A program made the translations under genes and the position numbers. From Populus alba (Eukaryota; Streptophyta; Magnoliopsida; Malpighiales; Salicaceae): a stretch of DNA of 64,000 nt. The notes below the pieces were generated by a model. It was not told the DNA's origin. It was given only the letters and a program-made list of their open reading frames with translations, and searched no databases. This document shows, piece after piece, positions 10,501-21,725 of this stretch. Each line of letters begins with the position of its first letter. The first letter of the stretch is position 1. The DNA lies in NCBI RefSeq assembly GCF_005239225.2, contig NC_133295.1, positions 12,896,001-12,960,000 on the forward strand, read 5' to 3'.

Positions 10501-11215
10501 AATGTTGAAATCAAATCAGTGGCAAGGCTGAAGAAACATAAAAAATTACGTGGGTTGTTTTGAGGAAAAAAGGGAGAGACATATAGTTTGGAGACGATAG
10601 TTCCTCCCAAGGAATACAGGGAGGTTTTTTTTTAGTCATCTTCCCTTAAAAGTTTCCCCTGTGCTTAAAACATAACAGGCAAGGTTAGCAATTAATGCAT
10701 TGATTATCGTCCTTCATTCATCTCCACCCAAAAGCATCCTCAATGTAAAATCTTCTACAGATGCAAATACGTGGCTCCTTGTTTTGAGCTCCACTGAAGA
10801 CCTGTGATTTTATTTTTTGTAAATCTTCTATGTGTCAGGACTGCCAGCAGAGACATCCATTGAAAGGTACGTTACTATTGGTGCTTACAGTCTTTTGCGG
10901 TCCTGCACCATTGAGCCAGAATGCATCATTGGGCAGCATTCTATCCTCATGGAAGGATCTTTGGTGGAGACGCACTCTATCCTTGAAGCTGGGTCTGTGG
11001 TTCCCCCAGGAAGAAGAATTCCAACCGGTGAACTTTGGGCTGGAAATCCAGCAAGGTTTGTCAGGACTCTGACCCACGAAGAAACTTTAGAAATCCCTAA
11101 ACTCGCTGTTGCAATCAATGATCTCAGTAAAACCCATTTCTTCGAGTTTCTTCCCTACTCCACAGTATATTTAGAGGTTGAGAAGTTGAAGAAGAAGTTG
11201 GAGATTAAAGTTTGA
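7506..11215 (+). CDS. GAMMACAL: Gamma-carbonic-anhydrase-like protein, mitochondrial complex I subunit (two exons)
   Basis: Exons are 7506-7884 and 10839-11215, split by a 2954-nt GT-AG intron (7885-10838) in phase 1. The join is CCTACA-G/GA-CTGCCA, giving a 251-residue protein, close to the roughly 252-256 residues of the Arabidopsis gamma-CAL proteins. Residues 1-40 form a Ser/Thr/Ala/Arg-rich mitochondrial presequence. Residues 60-210 form a left-handed beta-helix of hexapeptide repeats (VAPNVVL, SVWNGAVLRGD, IIGQHSIL, AGSVVPPG, WAGNPAR). The C-terminus is an amphipathic helix. The family forms trimers with gamma-CA subunits in the matrix-facing arm of plant complex I. The CAL members lack part of the zinc-ligand set, so catalysis is doubtful. 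The ATG follows an A-rich leader, and paired Site II motifs lie upstream. Frame, splice sites and length are all intact. Whether this is CAL1 or CAL2 cannot be told. Confidence 0.96.
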
Positions 11216-11273
11216 TTCTTTTTTGGCCGTTGTGTTTCCATGTATCAGTCAACTGTAGCATTTCTTGCATTGA

Positions 11274-11279
11274 AATAAA
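11274..11279 (+). promoter_or_regulatory. AATAAA polyadenylation signal of the gamma-CAL gene
   Basis: AATAAA lies 59 nt after the TGA stop in a T-rich 3' flank, a normal position for a plant near-upstream element. Confidence 0.5.
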
Positions 11280-11400
11280 CAGCTCGAGAACATATTGAAG
11301 CAAGCTTCTCTGTTCTTTCTGTTTGTATTTGATTCTCTCTGATTGCTGGAAGAGCCGGTTGTGAATTTCAACCAAATGGGTTTATACAAATCACGAAAGA

Positions 11401-11518
11401 CACTTTGTCAAGTAATCCTATTTACCATAAACTTTTGTTCAAGATTACTGCACCTGGCAACACTTTGTCAAGTAATCCTATTTACCATAAACTTTTGTTC
11501 AAGATTACTGCACCTGGC
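11401..11518. repeat. Perfect 60-bp tandem duplication
   Basis: Unit one is 11401-11460 and unit two 11461-11518. All 58 compared bases are identical, from 'cactttgtcaag' to 'cacctggc'. It lies about 120 bp after the gamma-CAL polyadenylation signal. It is a recent duplication, or an assembly stutter. Confidence 0.95.
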
Positions 11519-12327
11519 TTTGTTTTATTAGTTTTGTTCAATGTAAGTGAAGATGCTCCAGTTCAGGGGAGGAAAGAGCATCGCAATGTCTATGTGACCT
11601 GCCGGCCGAAAACAACTACCGGTGATGTTGATAGGCGGGTTGTCATGTGGGGGACAAAGGATGTAAACTTTTCCTCTCCTTCTGTTGTAGAAAAATACAT
11701 TGCAAGGACTGGGATCTCAGAATCGAGGGTTGGTGGAAAGTTGTAATGATAGATCCATCAACCCTATCCTTTTGCACGAATCTGAAGCACCAACCAAACC
11801 TAGCCATTTTGTAAATTAAGAAGATATTATATTGTTCCACAAGTGACTTCTGCAACTCTTTTACTCTACTGTTCTGTTATCAGCCAACCCCACCTTTGTT
11901 TTCTGTGTATAGGTCAGGTCAGGGTCAATGGTCATCAAGATAACTCTAATTTTAGTCTAAGGTCTTACGATTCATCTACCAAGTGAATTGACTAGAAAGG
12001 TTTAGATTAATGAAAGGATCTTTGTTTAATTAATCTTAGCTTAGTCATAGGTAGGTTGGCCCGGATTCCTTCCCTTCCATGCAGTGCCCCTTCCTTGAAC
12101 CACAATGCCCTGCCGATCCCTCCCTCAAGCATCTCTATATTTCCCAGACCGCTTGAAAGAGTAGAAGTCGGCCAGTCCGTAGTCGCAGGACAGTTAAGCT
12201 TTCAGGCAAGGGAGGTATAGGATGAGATAGAGAAATTCAATGATTTTCCTTTTAGTTCAGTGCAAGGCCACATTCCACCCACTTTAATAATAACTAGTTA
12301 CATTACCTGTGCGATACCGCGTATTAA
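11519..12327. other. Intergenic; unassigned ORF remnant and a GC-richer island
   Basis: The ORF continuing to 11746 contains an uninterrupted stretch (about 11560-11740) of balanced composition with a VYVTCRPKTTTG-like peptide. I cannot assign it, and its upstream part is the tandem duplication. At 12060-12240 the base composition is clearly more GC-rich than its surroundings and reads like structured organelle-type DNA. The origin is not proven. Confidence 0.3.
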
Positions 12328-12337
12328 TTTTTCTTAG

Positions 12338-12393
<56 letters not shown>

Positions 12394-12403
12394 CTAAGAA
12401 AAA
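12328..12403. repeat. TA microsatellite inside a perfect palindrome
   Basis: Arms TTTTTCTTAGTAT and ATACTAAGAAAAA flank about 50 bp of (TA)n, so the whole 76 bp can fold into one hairpin. Confidence 0.9.
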
Positions 12404-12689
12404 GATAAGAACTAAAAATATTAGGTTTTTCTACAACACTATATTTAAGAATTTTGGGTTTGACAGTAACACTTAACCCAAAAGTAATATTTATAATATT
12501 AATAATAATATTAAACTTGCATGACCCAGTAGGTCTAGCTGCAATATCAGAGCCAATAGCTTTGGATGTGGGTCTAGCTGCAAGATCGTGTCATAAAAAA
12601 TGTGATAAGTAAATAAATTAATTAGAAAGAAAAAAAAAACCAATAGAAAGAAAAAACTAATGAAGAAAAAGAAAAAGAAAATATGAATT
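12404..12689. other. AT-rich intergenic, no gene seen
   Basis: It contains A-rich runs and a short direct repeat 'gtctagctgcaa' at about 12531 and 12571. Nothing else is visible. Confidence 0.4.
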
Positions 12690-13255
12690 AACTAGGTTAA
12701 CCCTTTAAATCAGGTTAACTTGTCAAACCTTGGATTTGTGTTGTGAAAGTTTGATAATTTAATATAAAAAAAATTAACGGGTTAACTCAGAATTAACTAG
12801 GCTAACCCGTCAAACCAGGTTACTTGTCAAACCCGGGATCCGTGTTATGAAAGTTTGATAACTAAATAGAAAAAAATTGAACATTAACAATCTAAATTAA
12901 ACAAAAAAAATTAATTAAAAAGAAAAAAAAAAACAAAAGACATGCACTTGTTACTAATGAGGAAAAAGATAAAAAATCTAAATCAACTAAGTTAACCCAT
13001 CAAATCAGGTTAACCTGTCAAACCTGAGATTCACGTCATGAAAGTTTGATAACTAAATAGAAAAAAAAAATCAACGGGTTAAATGAAAAAAATTAACAAA
13101 CTAAATTAAACAAAAAAATTGATTAAAAAGCAAAAAAGCAAAAAAAAAAAAAAAAAACTGAGTTAACTCGTCAAACCAGGTTAACCCGTCAAACTCGAGA
13201 TCCGTGTCATGAAAGTCTGATAACTAATTTTTTTTTTCATATTCACAAACTAAAT
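12690..13255. repeat. Four-unit degenerate tandem repeat (GGTTAACCYGTCAAAC family)
   Basis: Units near 12700, 12800, 12990 and 13165 each contain 'aggttaac..gtcaaac', 'ga..c.tgt.atgaaagt' and 'ttgataactaaatag', separated by A-rich spacers of variable length. The reverse complement resembles the blocks at 4190-4775. Confidence 0.75.
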
Positions 13256-13400
13256 TAAACAAAATAAAATTCATTAAAAGAAAAAAACACAAAGAAAAAA
13301 GAAAAAAAAACCATAAAGGCATAAAAAACAAAAAACAAATAAAAAAACAAAAAAAAACAGTTTAGAGTTTCACTGTACACTGTGTGCAGAGTGAATCAAT

Positions 13401-13540
13401 ACTGATATATAAAAGACGTGGGGAAAGCTACAATAGTACACAATAAAATAATACTGATATATAAAAGATGCGGGGAAAGCTATAATAGTACACAATAAAA
13501 TAATATTGATATATAAAAGACATAGAAAAAACTACAGTAT
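13401..13540. repeat. Three 52-bp tandem units
   Basis: Units start at 13401, 13453 and 13505 with 'actgatatataaaaga' followed by 'ggggaaagct.caatagtacacaataaaata'. The third is partial and more diverged. A pair of about 38-bp repeats ('caaagagccgagga...cttctcatgtt') follows at 13584 and 13622. Confidence 0.85.
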
Positions 13541-14097
13541 TTTCCTTATACCTTTTAAAATATTACTTAATAATAAAAAAGTTAACAAAGAGCCGAGGAA
13601 CCTTCTCATGTTAGAAAGGGAACAAAGAGCCGAGGAGCCTCTTCTCATGTTGGGGTCAAAATCTTGCTTTCTCTTTGGATTTTAGGGCAAGGAATTAGGT
13701 ATTTAGTCATAGGAGAAAGAATCAATGGCGACTTAGGGGGAGAGTGGGCGAGTCATTAGGCATGTGAGGTAGCCCACCCTTAGAATCTAATAAATGATCA
13801 ATCGCTAATATATTTTCATAAAAATCACAAACCCTAATCATATATTTGCAAAAACAATTCTCAAGTAACTAGTAGCGAATTGACATCAACATCAACAACA
13901 TTATTATTGTTGTTCTTAAAAATGCCTTAAGAATAATAATTCTACTATTTCCAAGGGCCCCTGCCCCACTAAATGATACGGAAATTCCCCAGTTCTTGAA
14001 CAACATGATCATGCATGAACTGAAGAAGGGACCAGATCATCGAGGTTTGTCAACTCAGCCACTCCATACACTTGCCTGTTTCCTACCATTAAAATTT
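13541..14097. other. Intergenic up to the first gap
   Basis: Apart from the small repeat pair at 13584-13655 I see no gene or element. The contig ends at 14097. Confidence 0.4.
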
Positions 14098-14597
14098 NNN
14101 NNNNNNNNNNNNNNNNNNNNNNNNNNNNNNNNNNNNNNNNNNNNNNNNNNNNNNNNNNNNNNNNNNNNNNNNNNNNNNNNNNNNNNNNNNNNNNNNNNNN
14201 NNNNNNNNNNNNNNNNNNNNNNNNNNNNNNNNNNNNNNNNNNNNNNNNNNNNNNNNNNNNNNNNNNNNNNNNNNNNNNNNNNNNNNNNNNNNNNNNNNNN
14301 NNNNNNNNNNNNNNNNNNNNNNNNNNNNNNNNNNNNNNNNNNNNNNNNNNNNNNNNNNNNNNNNNNNNNNNNNNNNNNNNNNNNNNNNNNNNNNNNNNNN
14401 NNNNNNNNNNNNNNNNNNNNNNNNNNNNNNNNNNNNNNNNNNNNNNNNNNNNNNNNNNNNNNNNNNNNNNNNNNNNNNNNNNNNNNNNNNNNNNNNNNNN
14501 NNNNNNNNNNNNNNNNNNNNNNNNNNNNNNNNNNNNNNNNNNNNNNNNNNNNNNNNNNNNNNNNNNNNNNNNNNNNNNNNNNNNNNNNNNNNNNNNN
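14098..14597. other. Assembly gap, 500 N
   Basis: Exactly 500 N, a conventional placeholder. The real distance and the relative orientation of the flanks are unknown. Any open frame crossing it is meaningless. Confidence 0.99.
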
Positions 14598-17541
14598 GCC
14601 TGTATGCTTCTGCTACTTGTTCTACATCCCGACTTCTTCCGCAAATGGCGAAACGTTTTGCCTCGGTGAGTTTCGGGGCATTCCGACTTCGATGCCTCGG
14701 TTGCCGAAATTCAGTTGCCTTTGAATTTCGGGTGATCCCTCTTGAGCATGTATGCTTCTGCTACTTTTTCTAACACCAGACATCTTCCGCAAACGGCGAA
14801 ACGCTTTGCCTCGGTGAGTTTCGCGGCAATTCCGACTTTGATGCCCCCCGTTGCCGAAGTTCAGTTGCATTTGAAATTTCGGGTGATCCCTCTTGAGCAT
14901 GTATGCTTTCTGCTACTGTTCTACACCAGACTTCTTCCGCAAACGGCGAACCATTTTTGCGATCGGTGAGTTTCGCGGCATTCCGACTTCGATTGATCTC
15001 GGTTGTCGAAATTCAGTTGCCTTTGAATTTCGGGTGATCCCTCTTGAGCATGTTGCTTCTGCTACTTGTTTGTACATGCAGACTTCTTCCGCAAATGGCG
15101 AAACGCTTTGCCTCGGTGAGTTTCGCAGAGAGGGGCATTCGACTTCGATGAGCCCGGTTACCGAAATTCATTTGCCTTTGAATTTTCGGTGATCCCTCTG
15201 AGCATGTATGCTTCTGGTACTTGTTCTACATCGACTTCTTCCGCAAACGGCGAAACGCTTTGCCTCGGTGAGTTTCGCAGCATTCTGACTTCGATGCTCG
15301 GATGCCGAAATTCATTTGCCTTTGAATTTCAGGTGATCCGTCTTGAGCATGTATGCTTCTGCTACTTGTTCTACATCAGACTTCTTCCGCCAACGGCGAA
15401 ACGCTTTGACTCGGTGAGTTTCGCAGCATTCCGACTTCAATGCCCCGATTTCCGAAATTCAGTTGCCTTTGAATTTTGGGTGATCCCTCTTGAGCATGTA
15501 CGCTTCTGTACTTTTTTCTACATCAGACTTCTTCCGCAAACGGCGAAACTCTTTGCCTCGGTAGTTTCGCGGCATTCCAACTTCGATGCCCTGGTTGACG
15601 AAATTCAGTTGCCCTTAAATTCGGGTGTTGCCCCTCTTGAGCATGTATGCTCTGCTACTTGTTCTACATCAGACATCTTCCGCAAACGGCGAATCTCTTT
15701 GCCTCGGTCAGTTTCGCGGCATTTCGATTTCGATGCCCCCGTTGCCAAAATTCAGTTGCCTTTGAAATTCATGTGATTCATCTTGAGCATGTATGCTTCT
15801 GCTACTTGTTCTCCATCAGAGTTCTTCCGCAAACGGCGAAACGCTTTGCCTCGGTGAGTTTCGCGGCATTCCGACTTCGATGCCCCGGTTGTCGAGATTC
15901 AGTTGCCTTTGAATTTCGGGTGATCCCTCTTGAGCATGTATGCTTCTGCTACTTGTTCTACATCAGACATCTTCCGGAAACGGCGAAACGCTTTGCCTCG
16001 ATGAGTTTGGCGGCATTCCGACATCGATGCCCAAGTTGCCGAATATTCAGTTGCCTTTGAATTTTCGGGTGATCCTCTTGAGCATCGTATGCTTCTGCTA
16101 CTTTTTCTACATCAGTCTTCTTTCGCAACGGCGAAACGATTGCCTCGGTGAGTTAGCGGCATTTCCACTTCGATGCTCGGTTGCCGATATTCTGTTGCCT
16201 TTGAATTTCGGGTGATCCCTCTTGAGCATGTATGCTTCTGCTACTTGTTCTACATAACACTTCTTCCGCATAGACCGGCGAAAAACGCTTTGCCTCGGTG
16301 AGTTTTCGTGGCATTCCGACATCGATGCCCAGGTTGCTGAAATTCAGTTGCCCTTGAATTTCGGGTGATCCCTCTTGAGCATGTATGCTTCTGCTACTTG
16401 TTCTACATCACACATCTTCCGTAAATGGCGAATCTCTTTGCCTCGGTGAGTTTCGCGGCATTGCGATTTCGATGCCCCCGTTGCCAAAATTCAGTTGCCT
16501 TTGAAATTCGGGTGATGCATCTGGAGCATGTATGCTTCTGCTACTTGTTCTCCATCAGACTTCTTCCGAAAACGGCGAAACGCTTTGCCTCGGTGAGTTT
16601 CGCGGCATTCCGACTTCGATGCCCAGGTTGCCGAAATCCAGTTGCCTTTGAATTTCGGGTGATCCCTCTTGAGCATGTATGCTTCTGCTACTTGTTCTAC
16701 ATCAGACATCTTCCGCAAACGGCGAAACTCTTTGCCTCGGTGAGTTTCGCGGCATTTCGATTTCGATGCCCCCGTTGCCAAAATTCAGTTGCCTTTGAAA
16801 TTCGGGTGATTCATCTTCAGCATGTATGCTTCTGCTACTTGTTCTCCATCAGACTTCTTCCGCAAACGGCGAAACGATTTGCCTCGGTGAGTTTCGCGGC
16901 ATTCCGAGTTCGATGCCCCGGTTGCCGAAATTCAGTTGCTTTTGAATTTCGGGTGATCCCTCTTGAGCATTTATGCTTCTGCTACTTGTTCTACATCAGA
17001 CATCTTCCGGTAACGGCGAAACACTTTGCCTCGGTGAGTTTCGCGGCATTCCGACATCGATGCCCAGGTTGCTGAAATTCAGTTGCCTTTGAATTTCGGG
17101 TGATCCCTCTTGAGCATGTATGCTTCTGCTACTTTTTCTACATCAGACTTCTTCCGCAAACGGCGAAATGATTTGCCTCGGTGAGTTTCGCGGCATTTCG
17201 ACTTCGATGCTCGGTTGCCGATTTTGTGTTGCCTTTGAATTTCGGGTGATCCCTCTTGAGCATGTATGCTTCTGCTACTTGTTCTACTTCACGCTTCTTC
17301 CGCAAAAACGGCAAAACGCTTTGCCTCGATGAGTTTCGCGGCGTGCCGAATTCGATGCCCCGGTTGATGAAATTCAGTTGCCCTTGAATTTCGGGTGATC
17401 CCTCTTGAACATGTATGCTTCTGCTACTTGTTCTACATCAGACATCTTCCGCAAACGGCGAAACTCTTTGCCTCGGTGAGTTTCGCGGCATTCCGACTTT
17501 GATGCCCCCGTTGGCCAAAAGTTCAGTTGCCTTTGAAATTT
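14598..17541 (+). repeat. 147-bp satellite, block A (about 20 monomers)
   Basis: Head-to-tail monomers run from GCATGTATGCTTCTGCTAC through CGGCGAAACG, GAGTTTCGCGG and CGAAATTCAGTTGCC to GGGTGATCCCTCTTGA. The consensus I count is 147 bp. The first 1.7 kb contains many one-base indels that are rare farther from the gap, so it is probably poorly corrected contig-end sequence. The block ends mid-monomer at the LTR. Monomer order at 14598-16370 matches that at 33907-35690. All ORFs here are translations of the repeat. Confidence 0.97.
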
Positions 17542-17807
17542 TGACACGACCAAAAGCTTGATGTCTTTTCCCAAGTGCAGGAGTGTCGAAGTAATAAATA
17601 ACCCGGCAAGACCGGGGTCGAACCACAGAGAGGTTAATTGTATAAATTATAAATAACAACACAACAATAACAATAACAATAATAATAACAATAGTAATAC
17701 TAGTAATAGTAATAATAATAATACTCAGTACGTGGCGTTGTTATACCTGAGAATGATCTAAAAGATCGGGTCACAGGTTTCCAGCCTATATACTGAGTTT
17801 ATGAACA

Positions 17808-17848
<41 letters not shown>

Positions 17849-19287
17849 TAATAATAACAACAATAATAATAAAGAAGAGAAGGAAGAAATTAATGAGAAC
17901 TTTGAGTTGAAAGATTAATGTAAGGATTAAACAACGATAAAAAATAAATGTCAAGGTTAGAGGATCCACTAATGGTACTTCAAACAAGTATAGTATAAAC
18001 TCTTAATTACTCAATTGGAAACCACACATAAAGGAGGTTCCAATCAGATTATAAATTGTTAACATGATTACATTAGTTATCTTATTCGAATAAAGCTAAT
18101 ACTTGTAAATGTTGGCAGGCATTCATGATTATAACTTATGTTAACAACAAATCAAGTCCCTTTCATAGCTCAGGTGTCGGTTATACCATACAGTATGGGC
18201 TATGAAAAGTACCAAGTATTTGTTGTACCAAGTGTTATACAACATAAATCTAGATTAACCATTTAACAAGCAAAGTATTAAAAGTGAACAAGATAACAAA
18301 TATAAAACATGTTAGTATCCAACGTTAAGGTCCATATTAAGTTTATATTATACTTATTCTTACACCATTAGTGTACCCTTTTCACCTTGACATAATTAAC
18401 TTAACTAAACATAATGAAAGAAAGAAACATAAATAAACAAGATAAGAACATAAATGAGAAAGAAGTTAACTAAGTAAAAGAAAGGAAATGAAGTGCATAA
18501 ACTTGATATTAATGAAAGCAAGACATAAGCAATACAAAGAGAGAAAGCAAGAGCATGATCTTGATCTGGAAACCAAGATGCCTCAATACATGGTAAGTGC
18601 CTCCTTTTATAGGCCAAAATTTGGAACTATTGATTTGTTGACTAATTGATGAGTGGGTGGCCATATCTTGACTAGATAACAATCCTTATCTTCTTGTCTG
18701 ATCAAGACGTCATTGCTAACATCATAATTTGCCCAGAATCCTCAAGAATGTTCTAGGAAATTATCTCAGCTTTCCAACAAAAAAAAGATGAGGTCATTTG
18801 GACTTCTAGAACTCAAGATATGGGCTGAACACTAAATAGTGTTTGGGCTGCAGGACAGCTTCGGACTTCTTCGTTGTTCCTTCAATTTGGACTTCAAAAC
18901 GACCTTTTCAAATCTTGGGCTCCGCATGAAAGTTGTAGGCTTTTGTCTTACCTTTCCATCCATATAAAGTGGACCTAAATCCGAAATCTAGAGCTCCAGA
19001 TATGATCCAATTACCGAGCAATGTTCCGGTTTGGACTGCACCGACATCTCTTTTCTAAGTTTGGCCATCTCTTTGTCCTTTAACTTTCAATGCTTAAACT
19101 CATCAATCAATCCTTTTATTTATGTGATAGTCCTGCATTTAAAATGAGCATTTACCATAAATTAAGGTATCTTATAATATCAAACTTGTTATTATAAAAC
19201 ATGCTTTTAGTTAAGGAGTTATTGATACTTCAAGTGCAAAATGATGATATAAAACCTTGATAAACATGCACTTTTAAGTATTAATCA
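17542..19287 (-). repeat. 3' LTR of the Ty3-type element (1746 bp)
   Basis: It pairs with 24707-26268. It contains an AAT/AAC microsatellite in two tracts (about 17650-17725 and 17808-17870) separated by about 80 bp of unique sequence that the other LTR has lost. Confidence 0.93.
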
Positions 19288-19298
19288 CACCCCCCAAC
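19288..19298 (-). other. Probable polypurine tract
   Basis: On the minus strand GGTTGGGGGGTG directly abuts the 3' LTR start TGATTAAT, the expected place for the plus-strand primer of an LTR retrotransposon. Confidence 0.55.
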
Positions 19299-19596
19299 CA
19301 GCTTATTACTAGTCCCTAGTAATCTAAAGCGTTAAAATAGAGAAACAATTTGCAAGTTCCACAAAGCAAGGCATTCATCATTCAACTTCCATTAATCTAT
19401 CCAGATAAACAAACTCTCATTAAATTTATATTCCTGCTTCATACTTCGTAAACAAGATATTAATAAACCTTCTTTTTGTGTGCTCAATGAAAACATAGAT
19501 GATGGGGCTTTTGTTGGAAGAAAACAATATTATGTTCAAATGTTTAAGGTGAACTTCCTTGGGTTGGGATTTTTTTCTTCTTCTTTTTTTTTTTCT

Positions 19597-19627
<31 letters not shown>

Positions 19628-20005
19628 ATTTATATACACATACAACTTAAAATACAATGTATCTTTAACCCATGTAACGAGTTTTAGGCTAATGACTCCC
19701 AGACCAGTTGATCTTAGGGCATTAGGTGTTGAGACACCCCTACGAGCTTAACAACTCGGGTTGCAGATACTGATACGTAGATAGTGCAATGTTTGATTCC
19801 CTTAAGCTTTTCTCCTTAACCCATGTAACAAGCTTTGGGCCAATAGCTCCCAAGTCAGTTGACTTTAGGGTATTAGGTGTTAAAACACCCCTTCGGGCTT
19901 AATTGCTTAGGTTAGGGAGGCTACGAAACCAAACTTATCCACGTTTTATTATCATCAATACTATCTTTTTTTTTTTTTTTTTTTTTTTTTTTCTTCTTTT
20001 TTTTT

Positions 20006-20043
<38 letters not shown>

Positions 20044-20730
20044 AAATTATATACTATCCTTTGCCCTTAGTTGTTACCTTCAACAAAAGAACATAATTAC
20101 TGTAATAATCCAATGTGCAACCCACAATCATATGTTAAAGTGTGTGTGTGAAAATGAAGGTTTAATAATACTTTGTTAAATGAGTATATGAGCAGAATCA
20201 AGTGATAAACAATGTGAGAGTTTGTAAACCTGAATATTTCAAGAAGTATTATGATAGACCTTGGTAATGAAACTTACTAAGATGCGTCTCTAGAGTCAAT
20301 AAAAATTGATTCCATACTCTGTCATCCTAATAACAATTTTGTCAAATGGTTTTTAATAATAGCAAAAACAGTTAGCAAATTAGTTTTTTTTTTTTTTTTT
20401 TTTTTTTTTTTGAAGTACTACCCTCTCCCCCCAACCAAAACGAGACATTGTCCTCAATGTTTCGAAGGTAGAAAGATAGAGTATAAAAGACATCACCTGA
20501 AACAGCGAACAATGACAAACCTGAAACACACTTAAACAAACATAAGAAGTAAAACAAAACAAAATAATATGCTATTAATAAAACCAAAAGACACAAAGTT
20601 TCACAGATGAAGGCTCAAATCTAATCTAAGCTTTTTACTTTATTTTAACAAAGCATGTATGTACAGGTAGTTTGTGATTGTGGCTCACATCTTCCCTTGG
20701 TTTTACGTCCAAGAACGGCTTAAACGCCCT
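19299..20730 (-). other. 3' non-coding part of the Ty3-type element
   Basis: It holds very long pyrimidine tracts on the plus strand, i.e. poly-A/purine tracts in the element's sense: about 19570-19630, 19970-20040 and 20384-20411. It also holds two related ~100-bp blocks at 19669 and 19818 ('aacccatgtaac..g.tt..gg..aat..ctccca') 149 bp apart. No ORF with coding character is seen. Confidence 0.6.
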
Positions 20731-21309
20731 CTATGGGTCGGGGATAGGCTTCCCATCCAATTTTCTTAAAAACTGGCAAACAGGGTCTTTTTTAGTCAGA
20801 TTCCCAAGACTAAGTCGATCATGTTCTTTATGGAATTGTGGCCATAAATCATGAATTACACGATGCACATCTCCACTAGGATGCGTCTCAAGGGTCAACA
20901 AAAGATTATCTAAAGACCCCTTACTCAGGCCATCCTTAATGAATTGTATCTTATCTTCACGATTTACAGATACCATTCCTAAAGAACGACATGTCGCATT
21001 ACAAGTCCATCTGGCACATCGATGACAGACTTTCAGTCGTTTTGCACGACGTTTCTTTGCAAAAGTGTTTTTACCTGTTCCAGGCATGTGTGAAATGAAA
21101 GAATTGGATGACTCACCTGATAATCGAACCTTTGCTTCAATTAACCAACAGATATCTTCAGGAATTCCATGATTCATTAACAACCTCAATCTTGCACACC
21201 TAGCACGGTAAATTTTATTAATCGCATGTGGAGGCAAAGCGGGAAAATACCTTTTCAAATTTTCAAGAGTGGTGTCCATTTTCAAAAGAGAATTAGAGAA
21301 GCGATTCAA
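20731..21309 (-). CDS. Accessory ORF of the Ty3-type element, unknown function
   Basis: This intact 192-codon ORF lies in the element's sense, downstream of the integrase remnant, where Athila- and Tat-type elements can carry an extra gene. The first ATG is at 21309. The ATG at 21279 (MDTTLENLKRYF) is an equally likely start. The protein is basic and mostly helical-looking, with a Cys cluster VCHRCARWTCNATC (C-x2-C-x4-C-x3-C) at about residues 93-106 preceded by a KKRRAKR basic patch. This could be a small zinc-binding or nucleic-acid-binding module with a nuclear-localisation-like signal. There is no membrane segment, so it is not an obvious envelope protein. It is the only unbroken ORF of the element. 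I do not recognise the family. Confidence 0.65.
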   Translation of the reverse strand: MNRFSNSLLKMDTTLENLKRYFPALPPHAINKIYRARCARLRLLMNHGIPEDICWLIEAKVRLSGESSNSFISHMPGTGKNTFAKKRRAKRLKVCHRCARWTCNATCRSLGMVSVNREDKIQFIKDGLSKGSLDNLLLTLETHPSGDVHRVIHDLWPQFHKEHDRLSLGNLTKKDPVCQFLRKLDGKPIPDP

Positions 21310-21527
21310 AGAAGGAAGAAAGAGCTAAGAATTATACAAACATATACAGATATCAGTTATTTGGGAAACTGAAAGAACCGACTTAAGTCACGGAGTACCG
21401 TTATCCGCCATTTGACCGGGGTGAGAGACTAGCAAAACAAAAGTCACACTAAAAAGCAACAAAAAAAATGTGAGAAAAACAAAATAATCAACCTTTATCA
21501 ATAAGATTATTCAAAACCAATGGATTC

Positions 21528-21725
21528 ATTTTCACTCGGAAACTCATCAAAGTAAGCTTTCAAACGATGTTCATTTACCTTCAAAACATTGTCATTCTTT
21601 GGATTCTCAATATCAAGGGCCCCATAAGGATACACATGTTTCAAAATAAATGGACCGCTCCATCTTGATCTTAGTTTTTTCAGGAAATAAATGGAGTTGA
21701 GAATTATAAAGCAAAACTTTTTTTA
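21528..21725 (-). pseudogene. Integrase C-terminal domain remnant
   Basis: Translating the minus strand with one frame change gives the typical plant Ty3 integrase tail: an [14 protein letters not shown] block, an RSRWSGPF block, a VYPYGALD block and a final NEHRLKAYF block. It follows the zinc-finger part directly, so the DD(35)E catalytic core is missing. An A-run frameshift near 21718 separates it from the upstream frame. Confidence 0.75.

Noticed and set aside
11405..11746. 113-codon ORF after the gamma-CAL gene
   Set aside because: The first third is the 60-bp duplication. The rest matches no family I recognise and lacks promoter or splice support. It is left as an unassigned remnant.
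13996..14724. ORFs of over 200 codons crossing the N block (also at 38872-39697)
   Set aside because: Most codons are N. The frames cross assembly gaps and have no meaning.
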